This document shows, piece by piece, positions 7,162 through 12,349 of a stretch of 12,349 nt of DNA. Each line of letters starts with the position of its first letter. Position 1 is the stretch's first letter. This DNA comes from Alphaproteobacteria bacterium (GTDB lineage Bacteria; Pseudomonadota; Alphaproteobacteria; UBA6615): assembly GCA_013003285.1 (NCBI GenBank), contig JABDJY010000045.1, forward strand, positions 1 through 12,349, written 5' to 3'. Below the pieces are notes generated by a model. The model had not been told where the DNA came from and made no database searches. It was given only the letters and a program-made list of their open reading frames with translations. The translations under genes and the position numbers were made by a program.

Positions 7162-7483
7162 AGTGAGAACATATTATTTAACAAAAGGTTAGGAGATTTT
7201 TGGGTCTGAGCGTGAATTCAATAATGGGCTTCGGAAGGGGGGTATTGGCGCATATTCGTCCGAAGTCCGTTAGATGACGCGGGGCGCATCCTTTATAAGG
7301 GTGGTGTAATCGCCAACCTTCGTCGGGGCTGTCGATTGTTTATTCCACAGCCGGTAGGTTCCGAAATCGTGTCAGAACGGTTTTGATATCCTGCGGATTG
7401 CGGTTGTAGGGCTCGACCGAAGCAGGTGTATCAGTCATGTATTTAACCGAATCTTGGAAGCTAATTGAGTCAGGTTCGGCGTT
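7162..7483. other. Divergent intergenic region between the regulator operon and the second glycosyltransferase
   Basis: This 322-base stretch must hold the promoters of both flanking units. On the regulator side it is AT-rich (7166-7195, including minus-strand TTGTTAAATAATATG). It contains a 7-bp inverted repeat, CTTCGGA at 7229-7235 with TCCGAAG at 7259-7265, and a short palindrome CCTT-TAT-AAGG at 7290-7300. A 32-codon minus-strand frame (7438-7340) reads plausibly as protein but lacks a ribosome site. I see no ops/JUMPstart match, and no textbook -35/-10 pair for the rightward gene. Confidence 0.5.
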
Positions 7484-8671
7484 ATGAATGCCTCGGTTGG
7501 CAGTGCGCAACGGCGTCGACGCGTGGCTGTGGTCATTCCACGGCTCGGGATCGGCGGCACCGAGCACCATTTGCTCGATATATTGCCAAGGATCGACAGA
7601 CATTGGTTTGACATAACAGTCGTGACGACGCGCGGTGCGGGGCCGCTAGATGAAGAACTACGGCAACAGGGCATTTCCGTTGTTTACGCCACGACGGCCC
7701 GGAAACGCCTGTTATCGCTCGTCGGCTCGTTCTTCGGCACTATGAAATACTTACGCCGCGAGCGTCCGGACATCGTGCATTTTTTCTTACCGGAAGCCTA
7801 CTTTATCGGTGGTCTCTGCAGCGTGTTGCTGGGCCAGGGCAACCGAGTGATGTCTCGACGCAGCCTCAATCTCTACCATCGCCGCCGACGCTTCAGCGCC
7901 ACGATCGAGCGGTGGTTACACAGGCGCATGGACGTTGTAATCGCGAACAGTAACGCTGTGGCTAAGGAGCTTGCGGATGAGGGTGTCGCGAGAGATCAAC
8001 TTCGTACGGTGTACAGCGGCATTTCAGCAGATATAGATGCAGCTATGACGCCGTCGATAGCCCGGCAGCAGCTCGCGCTAGATGACAATATGATGGTGTT
8101 TGTCGGCGTTGCGAATCTCATTCCCTATAAAGGCCACCGTGACTTATTGGAGGCATTCGCGATTGCCGCTCCCCGGTTCCCCGACAATTGGCAGTTTCTC
8201 GCCGTTGGCAGGGACGACGGTATTGGCGCCCAACTTCGCGATCACGCAGAAACGTTAGGGCTTACAGACAATATCCGCTGGGTCGGTGAACGCAGGGATG
8301 TTCCAATCTTTCTCAAAGCCAGCGATGTTGCTGTTCTTACCTCCCACGAGGAAGGTTTGCCCAAGAGCATTATCGAGGCGATGGCGGCCGGATTACCGTG
8401 TGTGGTGACAGGGGTCGGCGGAACGCCGGAAGCTGTCATCGATGGTGTAACTGGCAAAGTTGTCGCGGTTCACGATACAGCCGCGCTCGCGGAGGCCCTC
8501 GTCGAACTGGCGAACGATCCGGAACTGCGGGCACAATTTGGACGGGCCGCGAAGGCACGTGTGGACCAGCTATTTCGAGTTGAAACCTGTGTCGCCGAAT
8601 ATGAGCGGATTTACGAAACTTTGATTGAGCGTTCCGGTGAGGCCTCTCGCGCCAGCATGCCAATGCGCTAA
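7484..8671 (+). CDS. Glycosyltransferase family 4 (GT-B)
   Basis: This second retaining GT-B transferase has 395 residues. After a basic N-terminus (QRRRRVAVVIPRLGIGGTEHH, with the glycine-rich loop at residues 22-26) comes the acceptor domain, including PDIVHFFLPEAYF and VIANSNAVAKEL. The donor domain has VGVANLIPYKGHRDLLEAF, the WVGERRDVPIFL strand, and HEEGLPKSIIEAMAAGLP with the E-x7-E pair E290/E298, then GVGGTPEAVIDG. It likely extends the polysaccharide repeat unit at the inner face of the membrane; donor and linkage are unknown. The ATG at 7484 is preceded only by a weak AGG. The gene stands alone on this strand, divergent from the regulator operon and convergent with cysNC: its TAA and the cysNC TAG share bases (8668-8671), leaving no room for a separate terminator. 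Confidence 0.92.
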   Translation: MNASVGSAQRRRRVAVVIPRLGIGGTEHHLLDILPRIDRHWFDITVVTTRGAGPLDEELRQQGISVVYATTARKRLLSLVGSFFGTMKYLRRERPDIVHFFLPEAYFIGGLCSVLLGQGNRVMSRRSLNLYHRRRRFSATIERWLHRRMDVVIANSNAVAKELADEGVARDQLRTVYSGISADIDAAMTPSIARQQLALDDNMMVFVGVANLIPYKGHRDLLEAFAIAAPRFPDNWQFLAVGRDDGIGAQLRDHAETLGLTDNIRWVGERRDVPIFLKASDVAVLTSHEEGLPKSIIEAMAAGLPCVVTGVGGTPEAVIDGVTGKVVAVHDTAALAEALVELANDPELRAQFGRAAKARVDQLFRVETCVAEYERIYETLIERSGEASRASMPMR

Positions 8672-10533
8672 CTTCGCCGGAATTTCTCCGCGATATAAGC
8701 CGCCAGCTGGTCGAGACAGGCCTCGATGTCTTGTGCGGCCGTGTCGACGATAAGGTCGGGCTTATCGGGTGCTTCGTAGGGGGCGGAAATACCGGTGAAT
8801 TCGGAGATTTCGCCGCTGCGCGCGCGTTTGTAGAGCCCCTTGGGGTCGCGCGCCTCGCAGGTTTCCAGATCGGCCTCGATATAGATCTCGTGGAAACTGT
8901 CGCCGGCGGCGGCGCGGGCGCGCTCGCGGTCGGCGCGGTAGGGCGAGATAAACGCGGTGATGACGATGACGCCCGCATCGGCTAGCAGGGCGGCGACTTC
9001 GCCGACGCGGCGAATATTTTCCGCCCGGTCTTCCGGCGAGAAACCCAGATTGGCGTTCAGCCCGCCGCGCACATTGTCGCCGTCCAGCACATAGACCTGA
9101 TAGCCTTGGTCGAACAAGCGTTGCTCGAGCGCCATCGCCAGGGTCGATTTACCCGACCCCGACAGGCCGGTGAACCACAGAACGCCGGGATTATGCAGGT
9201 TGCGTTCGATGCGTTGCGCCGTCGTCACCCGGTGGGCCTCGGCGGTGACGTTGGTGGCGCGCACCGTGACCATATCGCGCTGGTCGGGGTAATCGTCCAT
9301 CGAGGCGATGCCGCCGCCCAGGGTCTCGTGGCGGTCGGTGAAGACGACGCGGCCGGTGCGCGGCAAATCCTGGTGCGAGTCGATGGCGACAAGTTGGGCG
9401 GTGCGCACAACGATGTCGGCGATCTCGTCGCGCGCGACACTGTCGGCGGTGCGGTCGGTCAGCGCATCGACATCAATGACCCGTTCGATCTGTTCGACCG
9501 TCGCGCGCACCGATGCCGGGCCGATTTTCAGGGTCACCATATCGCCGATGGCGAGCTTGCGGTCGGCCAGCCAAAACAGGCGCACATGAAAGACGTCGGT
9601 TTCGATCGGGGCGTCGTCCACATGGCTGATCACCTCGCCGCGTTCGGCGAAGATTTGTTCGGTTAGGGTGAAGCCGATGGACGCGCCGGCGCTCGCTTGG
9701 GTTACCGGTGCGGGTGCGTTCCAGGCCTCGATGGAGGCGACATGGGCGGTGCGGTTGGACGGCGAGAATAGAAGCTCGTCGCCGACTTTGAACCCACCGC
9801 TTTCGACCCGCCCGGCGAAAATCCGCCGGTCGTCGAATTTATAAACGTCCTGTAACGGCAGGCGCAGCGGCGCGTCCTCGTTGCCGACCGGCGGGGCAAA
9901 GCCTGCCAAGGCGCCCAGCACCGTGGGGCCGCTATGCCAGCTCAAATTTTCAGATGGCGCGGCGATATTATCGCCGTCGCGCGCCGAGATGGGGATGACA
10001 CAAGTCGGCGTAACGCCGAGACCCTCGAGATAGCTGCGATATTCCTGTTCGATGGCGCGGAATTTTTCCTGGTCGTAGTCGATTAGGTCCATCTTGTTCA
10101 CCACCACCGCGACCTGGCGAACGCCAAGTAGCTGCAGCAAATAGCCATGGTGGCGCGACTGGCTGCGCACGCCCTGGTCGGCGTCGATCAGCAACAAGGC
10201 GGCATCGGCGTTGGACGCGCCGGTCACCATATTGCGGATAAATTCACGATGGCCCGGCGCGTCGATCAGCACATATTCACGATCGCCATGGTTAAACCAG
10301 ATTTGCGAGGTATCGATGGTGACGCCCTGGTCGCGCTCGGCCTTGAGGCTATCCATCAAAAAAGCCCATTCGAACGGCATGCCGCGACGGCGGCACATCT
10401 CCTCGATGGCTTCGAATTTGCCGTCCGGCAGCATGCCGGTGTCGTGGAAAAGGCGTCCCACTAGCGTCGATTTGCCATGGTCCACATGGCCGACGATGAC
10501 GACGCGCAACTGCTCTTTTGCCGCCGTACTCAC
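8668..10533 (-). CDS. cysNC: Bifunctional sulfate adenylyltransferase subunit 1 / adenylylsulfate kinase (CysNC, NodQ-like)
   Basis: This 621-residue fusion provides two steps of sulfate activation in the cytoplasm: the GTPase subunit that drives ATP sulfurylase (with CysD) and the APS kinase that makes PAPS. The CysN part has G1 GHVDHGKS (15-22), G3 DAPGH (91-95) and G4 NKMD (146-149), followed by EF-Tu-like beta-barrel domains to about residue 430. The APS kinase part starts near 440 with P-loop GLSGSGKST (456-464), DGDNVRGGLN, the conserved FISPYRADRE (S530) and DPKGLYKRARSGEI. G1 reads VDHGKS, where enterobacterial CysN has VDDGKS. The start is GTG at 10533, whose G is also the last base of the cysD stop (TAGTG), so the two are translationally coupled. 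Both domains appear intact. Codon thirds are more strongly G/C here than in the genes to the left. Confidence 0.95.
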   Translation of the reverse strand: MSTAAKEQLRVVIVGHVDHGKSTLVGRLFHDTGMLPDGKFEAIEEMCRRRGMPFEWAFLMDSLKAERDQGVTIDTSQIWFNHGDREYVLIDAPGHREFIRNMVTGASNADAALLLIDADQGVRSQSRHHGYLLQLLGVRQVAVVVNKMDLIDYDQEKFRAIEQEYRSYLEGLGVTPTCVIPISARDGDNIAAPSENLSWHSGPTVLGALAGFAPPVGNEDAPLRLPLQDVYKFDDRRIFAGRVESGGFKVGDELLFSPSNRTAHVASIEAWNAPAPVTQASAGASIGFTLTEQIFAERGEVISHVDDAPIETDVFHVRLFWLADRKLAIGDMVTLKIGPASVRATVEQIERVIDVDALTDRTADSVARDEIADIVVRTAQLVAIDSHQDLPRTGRVVFTDRHETLGGGIASMDDYPDQRDMVTVRATNVTAEAHRVTTAQRIERNLHNPGVLWFTGLSGSGKSTLAMALEQRLFDQGYQVYVLDGDNVRGGLNANLGFSPEDRAENIRRVGEVAALLADAGVIVITAFISPYRADRERARAAAGDSFHEIYIEADLETCEARDPKGLYKRARSGEISEFTGISAPYEAPDKPDLIVDTAAQDIEACLDQLAAYIAEKFRRS

Positions 10534-11327
10534 TACATGTAACCCGATGTGCGCAGGCGTTCGAACGAATCTTCCGACTCGCTGTCCATCAGGCGCCCCG
10601 CTCGTTCCGGGGTCCGGGTGGACTCCAACTCGGTAATGATGGCCTCGATTGTCGCCGCGTCGCTATCCACCGGCGCGGTGATATTTTTCTCGCCCAGTGA
10701 GCGGTAGCGTTTGCCGTCGTGCGCGAAATAAAGCGGATTGACCGGAATGCCCTCGCGCTCGGTGTAGCGCCACACATCGACCTCGGTCCAATGCAACAGC
10801 GGGTGAATACGCAGATGGGTGTCCGGCGGCGGCTGGGTCATAAACTGATCCCAAAATTCCGGCGGTTGGTCGCGGAACTCCCAGTTGCCTTCTAGGCTGC
10901 GCGGGCTGAATACCCGCTCCTTGGCGCGCGTCGCCTCTTCGTCGCGGCGAATACCGACGATGATCCCGGCATATTTGCCCTGTTCCAACAATTGCCGCAG
11001 GCCGGCGCTCTTGCGTGCCGCCGAGCGCGTCATCGGCGGCAGGTCCGGGTCCATTTCGGACTCCGGCGGGCAGTCGATCACCTTAAGGTCGAGGCCCCAT
11101 TCCGGCACATATTTGTCCCGGTATGCATAGACCTCGTCGAGTTCCATGCCGGTATCCAATTGGACGGCCGGGAAGGGGACCCGGCCGAAAAACGCCTTGC
11201 GCGCCAGCCAGGTAACGACGTTGGAATCCTTACCGATCGACCATAGCATCGCCAATGGCTGGGCCTGTCTATTGGCCTCGCGCAGAATGTAGATGCTATG
11301 GGATTCCAGACGGTCGAGACGATTCAT
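10533..11327 (-). CDS. cysD: Sulfate adenylyltransferase subunit 2 (CysD, NodP-like)
   Basis: This is the catalytic subunit of ATP sulfurylase; with CysN it makes adenylylsulfate (APS) from ATP and sulfate. From the ATG at 11327 it has 264 residues, somewhat shorter than the roughly 300 of enterobacterial CysD. Family marks are RLESHSIYILREA at the N-terminus, the PP-loop SIGKDS (30-35), LARKAFFGRVPFP, LDTGMELDEVY, the GIRRDEEATRAKER block (125-137), HWTEVDVWRYTEREGIP and the C-terminal ERAGRLMD. Where E. coli CysD has a longer insert with RTLGCWPLTG, this protein has RSLGEKNITAP, so it belongs to a shorter variant. A GTG at 11366 with AGGG upstream would add 13 residues and may be the true start. 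It leads the cysD-cysNC operon; no cysH, cysI or sulfate transporter is adjacent. Confidence 0.94.
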   Translation of the reverse strand: MNRLDRLESHSIYILREANRQAQPLAMLWSIGKDSNVVTWLARKAFFGRVPFPAVQLDTGMELDEVYAYRDKYVPEWGLDLKVIDCPPESEMDPDLPPMTRSAARKSAGLRQLLEQGKYAGIIVGIRRDEEATRAKERVFSPRSLEGNWEFRDQPPEFWDQFMTQPPPDTHLRIHPLLHWTEVDVWRYTEREGIPVNPLYFAHDGKRYRSLGEKNITAPVDSDAATIEAIITELESTRTPERAGRLMDSESEDSFERLRTSGYM

Positions 11328-11437
11328 GGCACAGGCTAGATATTTAAGATCGAGGGGCAGAGGCACACTATGTGCCCTACCGGGGATGAAATATTTCTTT
11401 ACGCCCGACTCGTCGATGGCGGCGCAGAATTTTATGG

Positions 11438-11467
11438 CGTATACGCGTTTAAGCGGTTTTCTTGCAA
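11438..11467 (-). promoter_or_regulatory. Candidate sigma-70-type promoter for cysD-cysNC
   Basis: On the minus strand TTGCAA (11467-11462) and TATACG (11443-11438) are 18 bases apart, each matching four of six consensus bases, and would start transcription about 65 bases before the GTG at 11366. An 8-bp direct repeat, CGTTTAAG (11446-11453 and 11476-11483), flanks the -35 box and could be an operator. This is a pattern match only. Confidence 0.3.
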
Positions 11468-11542
11468 CCCTTCCTCGTTTAAGAGCCGCAATAGCGGTAA
11501 ATAATCTAAGTTTGCTGCAGGCTTGTATAGGAACCAGTTGAG

Positions 11543-12349
11543 ATGGTGATGCGCGGTGCAGGGACAGTAATTGTCGTCGGTCTGGGATATGTGGGTCTGC
11601 CTCTGGCGATGGCGCTGGCCAAGCATGGCCCGGTCCTGGGGTTCGATATCAGCGCCGAGCGCATCGCCGAACTCAAACGCGGCCACGATAGGACATCGGA
11701 GATTACACCGGACGAATTAGCGTCGAGCAGTTTGGTGCTCACCGATGATGCCGGCGAGATCGATGGCGGCAATGTCCTGATTGTCACCGTGCCGACCCCG
11801 GTCGGCCCCGACAATAAACCCGACTTGTCAGCGGTAATTGCCGCCAGCGAAACGGTCGGCCGCGTGCTAAAGCCGGGCGCCATCGTGGTCTACGAATCCA
11901 CGGTCTATCCCGGCGTCACCGAAGATATTTGTGGTCCTGTCCTGGAACGCGCGTCGGGACTAAAATGCGGTGAGGATTTCTTTCTCGGCTATTCGCCGGA
12001 GCGCATTAATCCCGGTGACCGTGAGCACACGGTCGATCGCATCACCAAGATTGTGGCCGGGCAAACGCCGGAAGTTTTAGAGCGTCTTGTGGCGGTCTAT
12101 GGCGCCATCAATGGCGGCGATATTCATCGCGCCCAGGATATACGCACGGCCGAAGCCGCCAAGGTCATCGAAAACGCGCAGCGTGATATCAACATCGCCT
12201 TCGTCAATGAGGTCGCGATGATCCTCGGCAGCATGGGGCTCAACGCCAACGACGTCCTCGATGCGGCCAATACGAAGTGGAATTTTCTGCCCTTCCGTCC
12301 CGGTCTTGTGGGCGGTCATTGCATCGGTGTCGATCCCTATTATCTGGCC
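11543..12349 (+). CDS. tviB: Nucleotide-sugar dehydrogenase, TviB/WbpO-type (UDP-HexNAc 6-dehydrogenase), 3'-truncated by window
   Basis: The frame is open for 269 codons to the right edge, about two thirds of a family member's usual 420-430 residues. The enzyme oxidises C6 of a UDP-N-acetylhexosamine to the carboxylate in two NAD-dependent steps, supplying a uronic acid for the polysaccharide. The Rossmann fold opens with VVGLGYVGLP (G13, G15, G18) and the ribose-binding D35 in GFDI. The YESTVYPG loop (E118), GYSPERINPGD, AEAAKVIENAQRDINIA with K207, and the catalytic cysteine C260 in GGHCIGVDPYY are all present. WNFLPFRPGLVGGHCIG is close to TviB and WbpO rather than to UDP-glucose dehydrogenase. 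ATG 11543 has AGGAA nine bases upstream; ATG 11549 is an alternative. It is divergent from cysD across a gap of roughly 180-215 bases. UDP-GlcNAc versus UDP-GalNAc preference is not decidable here. Confidence 0.93.
   Translation, partial: MVMRGAGTVIVVGLGYVGLPLAMALAKHGPVLGFDISAERIAELKRGHDRTSEITPDELASSSLVLTDDAGEIDGGNVLIVTVPTPVGPDNKPDLSAVIAASETVGRVLKPGAIVVYESTVYPGVTEDICGPVLERASGLKCGEDFFLGYSPERINPGDREHTVDRITKIVAGQTPEVLERLVAVYGAINGGDIHRAQDIRTAEAAKVIENAQRDINIAFVNEVAMILGSMGLNANDVLDAANTKWNFLPFRPGLVGGHCIGVDPYYLA

Noticed and set aside
8660..8680. Terminator between the second glycosyltransferase and cysNC
   Set aside because: The two stops overlap within four bases and no dedicated hairpin with a T-run is seen there.
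9106..9666. 186-codon plus-strand open frame within cysNC
   Set aside because: It is a high-GC shadow of cysNC; its Gly/Ala/Val/Asp-rich composition is the expected antisense product of G/C-biased codons.

Overview
This window looks like part of a surface-polysaccharide (exopolysaccharide, capsule or O-antigen) gene cluster from a moderately GC-rich Gram-negative bacterium. An alphaproteobacterium, possibly of Rhodospirillales type, is my best guess. That rests on codon use, the style of the CysD/CysNC proteins and the gene mix, not on any marker gene. I see no tRNA, rRNA, CRISPR array or insertion sequence.

Layout, left to right. Positions 1-206 hold the N-terminal part of an unrecognised gene that runs off the left edge on the minus strand. 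A rightward group follows: a glutamine-dependent asparagine synthase-type amidotransferase (301-2235), a family 4 glycosyltransferase (2247-3353), a PseC-like DegT/DnrJ aminotransferase (3499-4704) and a SAM-dependent methyltransferase (4905-5762). Next comes a leftward two-gene operon: a winged-helix regulator fused to a Rossmann-type domain (7161-6430), whose stop overlaps the start of a NusG/RfaH-like factor (6433-5933). A 322-base divergent intergenic region separates this operon from a second family 4 glycosyltransferase (7484-8671). Convergent with that, and overlapping it by four bases at the stops, is a leftward sulfate-activation operon: cysD (11327-10533) and the fused cysNC (10533-8668). 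At the right edge a rightward nucleotide-sugar dehydrogenase of the TviB/WbpO type starts at 11543 and runs off the window.

How the genes may work together. The dehydrogenase would make a UDP-HexNAc uronic acid, the AsnB-type enzyme could amidate a sugar carboxylate, the PseC-like enzyme would make an amino-dideoxy sugar nucleotide, and the two glycosyltransferases and the methyltransferase would assemble and decorate the repeat unit. CysD/CysNC make PAPS; inside a glycan cluster this could feed a sulfotransferase, as NodPQ does for Nod factors, but no sulfotransferase is in view. The wHTH-Rossmann protein and the NusG paralogue probably control initiation and elongation of cluster transcription. 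Polymerase, flippase and export genes are not in the window, so the class of polymer is not settled.
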